Shown piece after piece: positions 1-11,530 of a DNA stretch of 64,000 nucleotides; within the stretch, counting starts at the first letter, position 1, and every line of letters begins with the position of its first letter. The notes below the pieces were generated by a model, which saw only the letters and a list, made by a program, of their open reading frames with translations, was not told where the DNA came from and ran no database searches. The DNA comes from Prochilodus magdalenae. Taxonomy: Eukaryota; Chordata; Actinopteri; Characiformes; Prochilodontidae. Position numbers and translations under genes: made by a program. Where the stretch lies: contig JAMWET010001330.1 of assembly GCA_024036415.1 (NCBI GenBank), forward strand, positions 447,501 through 511,500, in the 5' to 3' direction.

Positions 1-80
1 TTGCCTCTGTTGCCCTTGGCTTGCTCATTGGGGACCTGGATTCTCTGTAAAGCTGCTTTGTGAGAACACCTCTTGCGTGA
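1..80 (+). repeat. Tail fragment of a fish interspersed repeat
   Basis: The stretch containing ctgtaaagctgctttgtg resembles the end segment shared by many teleost SINE/LINE-derived repeats. It runs off the window edge, so the family cannot be fixed. Confidence 0.3.
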
Positions 81-844
81 GAAGGCCTTGACTTGATTAA
101 TGGGAAATATGACAGTCGTTAACACAGTGACGACCTTGATGTAGTGTACAGTAATGACCTTAAATACATATTCAGGATCCTCATATAAAAAAGAGAAGAA
201 AAAAAAAAGAACACCATCGGTAGGCGAGAAGTAGTGTTCTGACCCAGGTTGTGCTGCAGGGACATCTAAAATAATCACTTTCTGATGCTATCTTGTTATC
301 AGACCAAAAATCATTTGAGGGCTTTAATGGAAAATAAGGAAAACAGAAACAATTGATTTCCTCCTGTATAGATCACTGTTTCTCAGCAGTCGCATAGGGC
401 ACTGAGCATACTGTACACTACAGTACAGACATCAGAGACCACTCTGTCATGCATATGATTTCCAGTCAGACCGACAAGCTATTTTTCAGAATCTGTAAAA
501 CATTTAAGATATGTAACAGAAAGTTCCACAGAAGCGACTAAATCTAAAAGTATTTTTCTCCACAGTTTAGCTTTTTATAGCTTCCATTTATTTCAGGAGA
601 CTTGCTGTCAGTTGCTTAAAAAATCTGCAGGGATGTTTTTCCAGATCAGGTCTATAACTCGGTTGCAATTTTCTGCTTCCTAAGATCCAATTTAAACCCA
701 TCAGTTCATTTATGTGGCTGCTATTGCACAGTGCTGTCACTTGCACTAATGTTGCATACTGTAAATGTGTTCTGCACCTGTGCCGTTCCAACTTGCTTTA
801 CATACAGACACACATAACGTTATGACCAGCTCAATGTATCTACA
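81..844. other. Non-coding, no recognisable feature
   Basis: AT-rich sequence with only short chance ORFs. I see no gene, RNA or clear repeat here. Confidence 0.5.
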
Positions 845-1245
845 CCCTTCATCTATTTTATCAGCTTCACTTTCCACATAAGTGCACCTAGTAGTTCTAC
901 AATTACAGACTGTAGTTCATCTGTTTCTCTGCATGCTTTGCTGATCCTATCACCTGCTTTTCAATGGTCAGGAGCAGGAGCAGGAGCAGAGCACTGCAGT
1001 GACGTGGTGATGGTGTGTTAGTGTGTGTTGTGCTGGTGTGAGTAGATCAGACACAGCAGTGCGGCTGGAGTGTTTAAACACTGCTGGAAATATTCCACCA
1101 ACTAAAACTATTCAACCAACAGTGTCATGTGACCACTGATAAAGGACTAGAGGATGATTAACACAAACTCTGCAGCAGCAAATGAGCTCTACAAGGCGGA
1201 GCAATGTAGATTGCTTTGTAGGCTGAGAATGATCCACCAAAAAAA
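845..1245. repeat. Fold-back (inverted) repeat family, copy 1
   Basis: This is one of four copies in the window of a repeat whose two arms are rough reverse complements. Shared blocks are 'gcactgcagtgac', 'gtgtgttagtgtgtgttgtg', 'gtttaaacactgctgga' and the closing 'gagaatgatccacca'. The outer end 'tttatcagctccactt' seen in copy 4 also occurs here as a variant near 858. It has no coding capacity and behaves like a non-autonomous DNA element of otophysan fish. Confidence 0.6.
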
Positions 1246-1692
1246 GATAAAACCATAAAATCTTAAATCTAAAATCACTTCATGTCTCAGATGTCCAGTT
1301 GTGAATGTCTATTGCAGTAAAACACCAACATCTTTTTATGTAGGTCTCTTTTACCAGGTCTAAAAGGGAGGCCTAAGTGACCAGTGCCACTTCTAAAATA
1401 TTTCTGGCCATCCCAGATGCCACCAAACATTTCTGCTTCCACCTTGCTGTGGAGAAGTGTTTGCACTTGTCTGCAAGGGCAGAGTTATTTTGCTGTCCTC
1501 TAACCGTATCCATCTCATTTTCAAACCCTCCCCCTCAATGCACATTCTCACTGTGAATATATCTATTGTGTATGGTCTTTAAGGGCAGATTGAAATGAAC
1601 CCCCATCACCCTGCTCACACTTTCTCATCAGCAGCAACGGTTGTTAGCAGTCCCATCTTCTCTGTACCTTTTAAAAATGTTGAGCTCAACTT

Positions 1693-1862
1693 TTGGATGG
1701 TGCAGTGGGTAACACTGCTGTCTCCCAGCATGAAGGCCCTGCGCTCGATTTCAGCCTGGGGCATCCGGGTCCTTTCTGTATGGAGTTTGCATGGTCTCCT
1801 TGTGTCTGTGTGGGTTTTCCCTGAGTGCTCCAGTTTCCTCCCGCAGTATATTGCAGAATTCT
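1693..1862 (+). mobile_element. tRNA-like SINE / composite fish repeat
   Basis: It begins with a tRNA-like head (ggtgcagtgggtaacact, then a B-box-like gctcgatttc) and continues into 'ggagtttgcatggtctcc' and 'gctccagtttcctcccgc'. That order is typical of a very common teleost interspersed repeat. Related pieces lie at 38500-38620 (reverse) and 45528-45640 (tail). The 89-residue ORF across it is incidental. Confidence 0.6.
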
Positions 1863-2985
1863 AAACCACTTGAAGTAAATTCTTATAACTCTGTCAGTGT
1901 TAGCTAGCTGTCCACTCCTCTGGTATGACTGATGGCATTTCACATTACTGTGCAGCATGATGATGTTCACCCAGACACCCCACCTCTCCTGGTAGTTCCG
2001 GTAGTCTGCTGCATTTTAATAGGAGCTCCCTGGCGCCCGCAAATAATATCTATATATTTTCCTGGAAATCGATTTTTTTAGAACATGCATGTGAGAGAGA
2101 AAGCATGTGAGAGAGAAAGACACACACATAGCAAGAGAGTGACAAACAGGGCATCCTTATTGGTCTCTCTTTGTGCTTACTAATAAGATTAGGTTTCTCT
2201 GTGAATGGGCCTTTACAGTTTACCTATTGTCTCTGACTGTCCATCAGTTTAGTTTAGTGTCATGCAGCACTGACACAGAGTGTTAAAAATGAGACAGTAT
2301 AAAACAGTCTACTCTGAAGCGTATCTGCTTGGTAGGGGCAAAAAATTAAGGACAGGGCTGCTTGCTGCACTGTTTGTAACCTCTCTATTGCTCATGGTGG
2401 GCTTAATGACTTTAAAAGACTGGTTAAAAAGAGTATGTCAGGGTTAACTCGTTCATTGACATTGCTAACGTTAGTTTAAGTTAGCTGGCAATCAAACTAT
2501 GATAAAGGTGGGGGGGTCATAAAGATACCTAAAATGAGTTTTTGCAGGGTGGAATGTCTGTTAGCTAACACTAGTCAGGATCACACCTGTAGTCCAGATA
2601 CACAGGAAGCACAGAGTTTATTGGGAGCACTTAAAGGCCCAAATGACTTAAAATGGCCCTCTCCACTAGTAGCCATGATAAAGTAGTTAAGGTGAGCTAA
2701 CCTAACCTGAAGCTCAAAGCTTGTCTTGGCTCTAAGCTGTCTACATCCTACAAATGCATTACGAATATTCACGTTTAAGTCTTTGGTCATGGAACTTTTT
2801 AGCAGGATGCTGCGGCCATTTAGATTGGGTAAGATCTAGAACTGGACCTATGTATTCGACGGTTCGCAACACGAACATTGGACATGGATTTTCTGAAGCT
2901 GTGGAGGTCTTTTCAACATGTGCATTGGATGTGGACTTCCTGAAGTCATGCTAAGTGCCCCCCTTCCAGGAAGGCAATGCTAGAC
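1863..2985. other. Non-coding, short simple GA tracts only
   Basis: Contains small GA-rich stretches near 2090-2125 and a run of G at about 2508. The part after 2750 may be the decayed left half of the Tc1-like remnant that follows. No gene is seen. Confidence 0.4.
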
Positions 2986-3265
2986 ATGGCTAGAAATGTC
3001 CAACATTGGTTGACAGCGCATGATCAAGACTTCCAAAGGTCCACGGAGTCAAACCCAATTAAGCATCTTGATCGTCATGTTTGGCCTATGGATCCTCCTC
3101 CATACACCCTTCAGCAGCTGTGGGATGCACTGCAGTCAGCATGGCTCTAAATAACTGTGACAGCTCCCAGCCCATCTTTCTCCGGTCCATGGTGCACACG
3201 CTGATTACTCTGGATATAAGCTGATGGTCATAATGATGTGATTTGACCGTGTAGCTTCCATAACT
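2986..3265 (+). mobile_element. Tc1/mariner-like transposase remnant
   Basis: Reading forward, about 3045-3150 encodes a decayed 'SNPIKHLDRH' followed by 'PPPYTLQQLWDALQSAW'. This matches the 'DLNPIEHLWD...LQ.LW.ALQ..W' C-terminal part of Tc1-family transposases. Stop codons follow at once. The right edge carries ggtcataatgatgtga, close to the terminal repeat of the element at 17518-18006, so the two probably belong to the same family. Confidence 0.6.
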
Positions 3266-3339
3266 TGTCATTTGCAGGGATGTTTGGTGTTCCCAAAGGA
3301 TAAGATGACTTCCTGCCGCTGTCAGACTGTATAACAGCC

Positions 3340-3662
3340 GCTCCCCTCAATAGTCTATTTCTACACTAGTCTATTTCTATTCAACTATGTGCAATAGAAC
3401 CCAGTAATCTACCTCTATTCTACTATGTGCAATAAAGCTCAGTAGTCTATTTCTATTTCTGCTATGTGCAATAAAACTGCATAGCATAATCCTGTCTTCT
3501 GGATTTAAATTTTTAGTATTTTATTTATATTTTTCTGTACTTTTGTATATAGATCTTATTTATATATTTTCCTGACACTTCTGTTCTTTCCTCTGTGCTG
3601 CTGTAACACTGCAAAATTCCCCACTGTGGGATCGATAAAGGATTATCTTATCTTATCTTAGT
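3340..3662 (+). mobile_element. 3' end of a LINE-type retroelement
   Basis: The block contains two or three imperfect repeats of 'ctatttctattc...tatgtgcaataaa'. It then runs into 'ccccactgtgggatcgataa' and ends in a short (ATCTT)n tail. An AT-rich 3' UTR ending 'aataaaggattatcttatctt' is typical of 5'-truncated fish non-LTR retrotransposon insertions. No reverse transcriptase sequence remains. Confidence 0.5.
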
Positions 3663-4650
3663 AGAGGAAACTCAATTTATTCTTCTGACTGAAGTTAGAG
3701 TGAGTTGACGCTATTAAGTCCTGTTCTTTCTGTGTTGAACACCTGACACCAAAAGAACGTAGTAAATAAATTTATAGAAAGATCAATCATGTCTAAACCA
3801 CCTAATACAGAGATACATTTCAGCTGGATTAACTAGATTTCCTCCAGGATCCGAGACTAATTAACTAATGTAATTAATGTAATAATTAATAAATCACATC
3901 ATTTCTTGCTCACAAGTAGATAATTAATTACAGTCACCTCAGACCTTGTCTGTACACATTGCTTCTACCTCTGGGCTCTCAAGGATAATATCAAAATATA
4001 AGACATTAGATTAGAGATTGAAGCCATGAGCACCCGTTCCTATATCTTCTCCGGGAGAATAACTAGTATTTATGAACAATGACATTCTGCCCAGAGATAC
4101 ATTTTGTGTAGCAGTCATCAGGAACTGTCAGTAGGTGCTACCGAAGCTGGAGGATTCGTGCCTATCCTTTCCTGTACTGTACTCCCTGAAGATATCTCTC
4201 TATGAGAGATGGAGGTTGACATTTCTGTCATTGGGTCATGTCCGTAGACCATGCAGATTTCAATAATTCATGCTCATCAGCTAGCTGTGCAAACCCTTTG
4301 GTGCGTAGCATGGAGCACAGTTTCTTGTCTTTCACCTATAAAATATACATGTTGGACAAGTCATGTTCCCTGCTTTGTGCTACACCTTTGTCTTGCCTGA
4401 AATGCACTTGACATTTAATCCCTTAAAGGGTCACGTAAGCGTAAATCGTTTAGAGTTGTTCTGCCGATGGCAGAGCAGGTTATTTGTAACTTCTTGGCAT
4501 GCAGAAGTTTTGCAGAATCTTCTTGAAAAAAAAAACAGGAAGAATTTTTTAGGCAAATTTTTGTTTTTTTCCTTATTTTTTGTTTTTTAAAATAAAAAAA
4601 ATTTTTTAAAGTATTTTAATATAATATTAATATAATTATAATGGCTTATT
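3663..4650. other. Non-coding, no recognisable feature
   Basis: AT-rich DNA with poly-A/T tracts towards the right end (4520-4620). The ORFs here are low-complexity and have no domain. Confidence 0.5.
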
Positions 4651-4659
4651 TTACCAAAA

Positions 4660-5010
4660 TATTGACTTGTGGGGTAAAAAAATATTTTTCTGTTTGACAT
4701 AATATCTTGAAATATTGGTTTATTTTCTCATGATTTCACCTATTTCCACTCAAAAAATGACTTATTTTCTCAAATGTTTGACCTGAAATGTCAAAATTAC
4801 AATTTACTTTCTCAGTATTTACTTATTTTCAATTACTTTTTTTTTATTGAGTTTTTTATTGATTTCAAAATGTTGATCTCAAAATTATGTTTTTTTTCCC
4901 TCAAGATTTTAAGATGCTATGTAAAAGTAAAGACTTATTACATCAAAAAAAGTTATAATTCTAAGTCATTATATCTTATATTAAGTAACTAAGTCAATAT
5001 TTTGTAAATC
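4660..5010. repeat. Degenerate AT-rich tandem repeat
   Basis: The motif 'ttattttctca' plus 'aaatgttgac' variants recur about every 30-45 bp. This resembles the degenerate 'ttattttctcaaaattttgac' simple repeats found in fish genomes. The 72-residue ORF 4774-4992 is a product of this low-complexity DNA. Confidence 0.45.
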
Positions 5011-5269
5011 AATATGTGAAAAAAGCTCATTACACTATATGATCATACTATATGAAAACTTCTTAGACAAAGAGACCTGGACACAAATGAGCTTCCATAT
5101 CTTTTGGCCTTCTGTAATTAAGGTGACTTTATTGACAAGCCAAGGTAGTTAAAGTTGAGCAGCCCATAACGGTCTCTATTTGTAAGCAGTACACAAGAAC
5201 CTCATCCTTCATCCACAGTGACTGTGATGCTATTGAGGCACATAATGTGAGCTATTTAGAGAATCTGCT

Positions 5270-5790
5270 CTTCGTTTGTCATTCCGCTGACCTCGTAGCC
5301 TGCTGAGTCTGAGAACAGACCCTAGTGGCCTGCTGTATTTCAGCTGCGCCTGCCGTCCTTGTCCGCTTTCTTTGTCCAGGGCTGGCCCTGCTGTCGTCAT
5401 GTAGCACAAGACTTTGAGATTGGACCTCCAGGGAACAGGCGCTCATGCACAGTATCCATCGTCCTCTTAGCTTGTCTTTCCGCTGCCCTGCAGGGCCACC
5501 GCGCTCCCCTCCTGCTGCCTGTGATGGATGGGCCACCTGAGACGATGTGCGTCCGAGCAGAAAGCTTATGTGTGGATACGTGAAGTGTTGTGTGGGCAGC
5601 GAGGAGCTGAAATCGATGAGAGTTGAAAAGGGCCATCAGCTGAGCTAAAACAGTGCAGCTTGAGTGCTGATGGGCGGGTTGGAGTACAGCGCGGACGCCC
5701 CCACACCCCTCCGCACTAGCCTGCAGCCATGCTCATGGCCCCCCTGTGTGCTCCTGCCATGCCTGATCCTGCCCTGGAGCGAGCCGTTTG
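5270..5790. other. GC-rich, repeat-poor block upstream of lingo3
   Basis: This block is clearly richer in GC than its surroundings and lacks the repeat families seen elsewhere. The overlapping open frames on both strands (60-85 residues) have no recognisable domain and probably reflect the base composition. It may be a CpG-type promoter, a 5' non-coding exon or an enhancer of lingo3, 7 kb downstream. Confidence 0.3.
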
Positions 5791-6714
5791 TGTGCTGTTC
5801 TTACTCTAATTTCCGTACTCTCCATGTACCCTGATTTCCATCTGTCTCTTCTGTCAGTTTAGTTTCCTCAACAACACACATTGCATTGGCCTGCATCTAC
5901 ATCATGTGCATGTGCACCAGAACTACACCAGTCTGGAATACCTAGCGTGTGTGTTGTAAAGTGTTGCTGTTTGACTTTAAACCAAAAATTCTCTTTCTTC
6001 TTACCCCAAATGTAGCCATCTACCAAGACATGACTGATGTTGGAAGTTTCTCTAGTATTGCACTGGAGCTGCAGACATACTACATCTGTAGCTTACTGGA
6101 ATTAATGGAAACTTAAGATCATCAGTTATCATTGTCAAAACTGCATGACTAAATCATCACACAGTCAGAGCCTTTCTTTCTTTGCTTTCTTTCTAAATAG
6201 GTTACTCTAGCTGTTGTAAACACCTAACGTGCATGTACAAAACACACCCTGTAAATAATACATATCCAGTAAACGGAGGCATGTCACCTGCATTCTGTTT
6301 GATGAAAACTGGGCTTTCTCACTAATGGGTCACGCATATGTAAGCATAGTATCTTCACCAATCACAAGGCTGAGGATTGTCTCACCCACACAGCTTTAAC
6401 AAAAATGTGTTTGAGCTGAAGCAAATGCTAACAAGCTAGCTAATACTAACCGAGCATAGGATAAAATAAAAAATGGGGTTTTACAAAACATTGTAAAATG
6501 TGTTGCCCTTTGCCTTTAGAAATAAAATAAAAAGGCTCTTGGAAGTTACATAGTCCGGCAGCTTGTTGTTTCATTCAGAAGTAATAAACCAACAGGAATG
6601 AAAGTCGGTCGGTAAGTTTGACATTGTGAGATATGCCAGTAATTCAGATTTAATGCTCTGCCACACATGTGTAAACAAAGGCCTTATGGCAGTACCTGAC
6701 TGACCCAACATGCA
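5791..6714. other. Non-coding, no recognisable feature
   Basis: No gene-like reading frame, RNA or clear repeat. There is a short TTTC tract near 6174-6193. Confidence 0.45.
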
Positions 6715-7050
6715 CAATTAGAGACATTCAGCAAGCTGTGATGCCCTCCCTGAGTCATCCTGTTAGTGTCAGCACCATCGGCAGATGGCTGAATGACTGG
6801 ACGAATGACTAGATTACCTGCACACATACCATTGTGACTACTGCCCCTAACGCCACGTCACTGTCAATGTCACCGTTACCGTCACTAAAGACTGCATCTT
6901 CAGAGACAATTCTCACTTTTGTCTTACTGGTGGTGACCAACGAATCAGTGTGAGGAGGAACCAACGCAATACTGAGCGACAACACTTCTGTATGTTCTGT
7001 AAGCTTAATAAATATTGCCCATATCGGCCTAAAGGTATCTTCATTTATTG
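6715..7050 (+). repeat. Interspersed repeat shared with 30000-30780
   Basis: Shared blocks include 'gacattcagcaagctgtgat', 'agtcatcctgttagtg', 'gaccaacgaatc', 'acacttctgtatgt' and the closing 'catttattgttcctgg'. The copy at 30 kb has the same blocks in the same order. It also carries a Tc1-like 'NSMPRGLQAL' peptide, which suggests a decayed Tc1-type element. Confidence 0.5.
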
Positions 7051-7727
7051 TTCCTGGCGACCTTTATCTCCCTTCCGAATAGCATTCCAATCCAGCAGCA
7101 GTCCCCTCTGTTGGCGAAAACAAGTACACCATCTGTGTGCTCTGCTGCAGGTCTTTCTAGTGTGTTTTTAATTTACAGTTTAAAACTGAGACATTCCCGG
7201 AGTCAGCTTCAACCAGGGACAGGCCACCAAAAACAGGGACTGCACCCGGAAAACGGGGATGTCTGGTCACCCTAACCTGGCAAGCATAACTGAGGTGTCA
7301 GACCAGCTTATCTGGCTGCTTGTCGCCCATATGATCATAACAAGACCGGTACATGTTTACTCATTTCCCACTCTTTCATGCTGTTGTTTAGATCACGTAT
7401 GCTTATTAGAAAATGAAGCCACACCCACACAGTTCTTGGATGGATCTAATAAAGGATTTTTAAGCCATGCTGTATTGTATTTTTGCCATGCTTGTTTCAT
7501 CAATCGAGCTTTACTTGATTTTCAATGTAATACTATTGTTTTTATAAAACTGGGGCTGGAATAATCTATTTAAAGCTACAATGAATATTTGATGATATTT
7601 GATCATCTTTTTTTTACCTATAGTTTTATCCATGCTGGCCATTTTTGTTCCTACTTTCAATAGCTCTATGCCATATTACACATCAACAAGTATGCCAGTT
7701 CTTTTCTTTCGTTATTTGAGATTGGAA
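7051..7727. other. Non-coding, no recognisable feature
   Basis: The 101-residue ORF at 7259-7564 (+) has no domain or compositional support and is judged to be chance. Confidence 0.45.
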
Positions 7728-7875
7728 ACCAGTGGTGTAGTGGTGCCCTCAACATTTTGAGCCAGGGTTTGATTCCCCACATGAGGGATCTAGGGCAAGA
7801 CACTTAACGCTACATTTGCTGACATGATTAAATTGTAAGTCGCTGGATAAGACGGTCTCTGCTAAATGTTTATAC
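7728..7875 (+). mobile_element. tRNA-derived SINE
   Basis: A tRNA-like head (ccagtggtgtagtggtgcc) with B box 'gtttgattcccc' is followed by the fish SINE tail 'gtaagtcgctggataagac' and 'ctgctaaatg'. The tail matches that of the SINE at 35548-35718, so both belong to the same broad family. Confidence 0.65.
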
Positions 7876-8079
7876 AGAACAGGAAAGTGTATAATAATTA
7901 AAGACGTATATTTCAGTAATAAACAATTTGTTTGCTGATAAATTGCTTTTGGGTTAAGGGTTTTGTTGTTCTCCTTGTGAGCTGTCATAAAAACACAACA
8001 GTCACACAGCTTGCAGAGCCCACAGGAATCCCAAAGGTCTTGACTGCAAGACCCTTTTAGAAGTAATAGAGGATTTTCT

Positions 8080-8830
8080 GATGCCTAGGCCTTACCAAGG
8101 CCTCAGCGAGACCCCTGTCTTTAAGATTACATGAAATTCATTCATCTCTGGGCAGACCAGCTGAAACACTGCAAGTAGTTGGCTCGATTAGAAGCACTTC
8201 AGCAGTGCCCTTTTCCTGATCCGCTTTTAATATCGCTGACGGTCTAACATGCGGATGTTGCACACTTGATATTCCTCGGCAGCTGTTTGTATGCCACTGT
8301 GTCATAAACACTTCCTCTAATCTCTAAACTCAAATCCACACGTTTGCTTAATTTGTGCTTTGCTTTTAGTAACAGCTGTTATGTAGCCCTCACGTGGGTG
8401 CTGACCACCTGGCCAGGGATGAACGCAATGTGTTGAGATGCCACGTCTCGCTGGCCCAGCACAGCCTCAGCTGTACCTCGTATCTAATCTTTCTCTTGTT
8501 ACAGCGTTTGCCATGAAATTTGATACCCACCCATGCCTGGGCTGATGAGATTACTGTGGCATGGATCAAGTCCTCTTGTTGTGTTTGTGCCCTTGGCTAG
8601 CGTGCTTCAACTCCTGTTAGGGACTGGGAGATGGGATGGCTCCTGGAACCGTGCCCCTTATGAATACAACGATTTCATACATTATTAATTTACCCCATAT
8701 TAGCTGAACCTCGGAGGCCAGGCTTCCACTTTGCTTCCGTGGTGCAGGTACTGATATTCATATTAGGTGTTGGCTGTAGGTTGCAAGATGAAATTCTGAA
8801 AATGAATCCTAAGGGCCAAGTGCAGGTTTG
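8080..8830 (+). other. Repeat-poor block, candidate 5' exon or enhancer of lingo3
   Basis: Sequence complexity is high and no repeat family is evident. An acceptor-like 'tctttctcttgttacag' ends at about 8504, and a donor-like 'gtgcag/gtactg' lies at 8747/8748. A 5' non-coding exon of roughly 8505-8747 could therefore exist. LINGO genes usually have upstream non-coding exons. This is a weak inference from splice-like signals alone. Confidence 0.25.
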
Positions 8831-8909
8831 GTGTGGACAGTGTGGAAATGGCAGTATTCATCAGTGTATCCTGCGTTACATGTTCGGCTGATTTGTTTTT
8901 TTTTTGTAC

Positions 8910-9290
8910 CCTTACAGGACCACCACAGAGCAGGTATTATTTGGGTGGTGGGTCATTCTTAGCATTGCAGTGACACTGACATGTGGGCAGTGTGTTAGTG
9001 TGTGTTGTGCTGGTGTAAGTGCTGTACACTGGAGTTTGCTGGACCAAGAATTGTCCACCAAGCAAAAACAATCCAGCCAACAGTGCCTTTGTAACTACAG
9101 CTTGTGCAGCAACAGATGAGCTATCATCTGTGACAATACCAGCAAGGGTAAGACAATGTGCAATGTAGTGTTCAGTTGGAGCACACAATGTTAAAACTCC
9201 AGCGACGCTGCTATGTCTGAAAGATACACCAACACCTCACCATCATATGAGTGTCATTGTAGTGCTGAGAATGATCCACCACCCAAATGG
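8910..9290. repeat. Fold-back repeat family, copy 2
   Basis: The left arm starts 'accaccacagagcaggtatt' and has 'gggtggtgggtcattctta'. The right arm ends 'gagaatgatccaccaccca', the reverse complement of the left arm. The centre contains the shared 'gtgttagtgtgtgttgtg' block. ORFs of 71 and 83 residues here are repeat-derived. Confidence 0.65.
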
Positions 9291-9535
9291 GTTGAGTTGG
9301 ACTTGAGCTCTGTGTCGAATGCTTTGGGAAACCATGTGATATTGTTAAACAAAACCCTTTTTACAGCTCCATGTAGGTGTATGATTTAGAGCCTGTAGAA
9401 AGAGAATTTGAAGAGTTCAAACCTGCTGTAGGATGTGTCTTCTAAGGATGTAAGTGATCATATCTATATCAGTTTAATGTTATTAGTGTTTGCATTTGAG
9501 ACCCAAACATCATGCTTTACGTTTTAGCATGGGCA
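9291..9535. other. Non-coding, nothing seen
   Basis: No open frame, RNA or repeat that I can support. Confidence 0.4.
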
Positions 9536-9539
9536 CATG

Positions 9540-9990
9540 GTGTTAATACTTACGTACGTAGGACATGGTAAATCCTGTAAATGCCTCTAAATTGTTATTC
9601 CGAGTTTTACAGGGTAAGTGCAGCGTGTTACACCATGTTTTTTTCCTATCTAGACTCTGACGGCTGCGTTTCATTAAAAAATAATAATAAAAAAAAACAA
9701 ACGAGCATACATAGTGCAGCTGTAATTTCATTAAATGCATCCTTGTCATTTGGAAATGATATGGCTTGTATAATAATTATATAGCCTCGCTTTATGCAGT
9801 GCATCAATAAAATTTTTGCCAGAGTGCACACAGAAGGCAACAATAAAATACTTAAATTATTAGGCTTAATTGACTCATTAGAACGTGGCAGGTCCAGAGC
9901 TGTCATTAGGAATTGTCAGTTCATGATTCCAGAGTGTAATAAATTCTATGACTCTTAAACCATGTGCTGGCAGGCATGGTTTTCTCTAAG
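9540..9990. other. AT-rich, repeat-poor block; candidate conserved non-coding element
   Basis: Dense in homeodomain/POU-like AT motifs (for example ttaaatgcat, ttaggcttaattgac and taataattatat), with no similarity to the repeats in the window. Blocks of this texture near neuronal genes are often enhancers. The sequence alone cannot prove conservation. Confidence 0.25.
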
Positions 9991-10098
9991 CACCTGGCTC
10001 TCAATGTGAAGAAGCCCACACGGAGGATCACATAAGCAGAGTATACTGCAGAGAAACTGGGTGACAGTTGAGGGGGGCCAGGGGTGGCTGGGTTGTCA

Positions 10099-10134
<36 letters not shown>

Positions 10135-11165
10135 ACGCTAATTTCCCAATAATATGGATGCTATTCACTTTAGTCATGAAGTAAAAGACTTTTTGAACAG
10201 AAACCAAAACACGACAGAGTGCTGGTTTCAGAATGAGCCAGCCATATGTATTGATTCATTTCCTGACCTGACCAATAACCAAGCCAGCAAACCTGTACTA
10301 TGTAGTTTTGATATGAACATCTACAAGCTGATTTTAGCCACACTACCAAGTAGAAACTGTGTTTCAATCAGCCCAGCAAGACGTTTTACATTGTGTTTTA
10401 TTGGATCATTAAATTCATTCTACATCCTGTAGGCCATTTAGGGGTTAAACATATCTTGTGTCTCACTATATATAAGATTTGGGAGAGTAGTCTTTCTAAC
10501 CTGCTAATTAACGTTTTCCTGTTAACTAAATGCATAAACCATCTTTCTGTCCACCACAAGTCGCTTCTCAGTCTAGGATTCTAGGAGGACCGCAAGTCAT
10601 GGTGGAAAATTTACAATACAGGCAACTGAATGATACTGAATTAACTGATACCTGCTCACGTGATTTTTCTTCTGATATTAAAGGTACTAATAGGAAGTAT
10701 GTCCCTTCATTGCTATTTAAAGATTGGTGTAAGGATTTGATTTCATTCTGCCCACAACTCAGGTATTGACGTCGGATTGTAAAAACCCACTCATTTCATC
10801 CCAGCCATATCGGCGGGAGCCCCCTCTCTCCAGAGAATGCAGTAGAGCTAGAGAGCTTTGTACTATAATGTACTGATGTAGGAATATCTGATGTGTCTGC
10901 ATTTATCTGATACATATTCATGATCTGGATTAGCATTATGAGAAGTGTAATATTTACTCGTAGTGGGTTAAAAATGCAGACATTTTAGAGCAACAGTCCA
11001 GATTCACCTCTTCTTCTCCAATCGAGGACAAATAAGCAAAAAATCAAATATCAGTTTGAAATATTGGTCAAATTATAATGTCTGTCAGATTCTGTCCACT
11101 GGCAATGCTTTTCTATGGAGCATTATATAGAATAGGTGTTGATGCCTACACAGCAAAACAATTCC
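9991..11165. other. Non-coding, one microsatellite
   Basis: Apart from the (AAAG)n tract at 10098-10135, nothing stands out. The ORFs at 10154-10769 are short, overlap on both strands and have no domain. Confidence 0.4.
10098..10135. repeat. (AAAG)n microsatellite
   Basis: About nine uninterrupted AAAG units. Confidence 0.95.
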
Positions 11166-11189
11166 ATGAAACAATATAAAAATGTCTCC

Positions 11190-11530
11190 AGTTTACAGTT
11201 TCACTGCCACGAAACATCATTCAGAAATGGCAGTTAAGAGAAACTGTTAAAGTCAAGGCAAGATCTGGAAAACCACTAAAACTCAAGGAGCAGCATTTGA
11301 TAAAAACAACACTTTGACAACTGTTAAGCATGAAGGTGGATCTGCTGTTCTTAGGGGTTGTGGGCAGCCTGTGTTATAGGAAGTATTGTATAGGTAGATG
11401 AATGGATTGATTCCACAAAAAACAATAGTAGAGGGAAATGTTACATACTCAGTCGAGGAAGTGAAGCTAAAAAGAAAGCGGCTTCTACAACAAGACAGTG
11501 ATCACACCTCAAAGTTTTTAACATTTTTTA
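11190..11530 (+). mobile_element. Tc1-like transposase remnant
   Basis: About 11194-11310 reads forward as 'VSLPRNIIQKWQLRETVK' then 'VKARSGKPLKL', a decayed N-terminal DNA-binding part with the RSGRPRK-like linker. After a stop it continues around 11325 as 'KHEGGSAVLRGCG'. It ends near 11465-11500 with 'VKLKRKRLLQQDSDHTSK', equivalent to the 'QQDNDPKHTSK' second catalytic Asp motif. The region between is largely deleted, so this is a dead, internally deleted copy. Confidence 0.65.
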
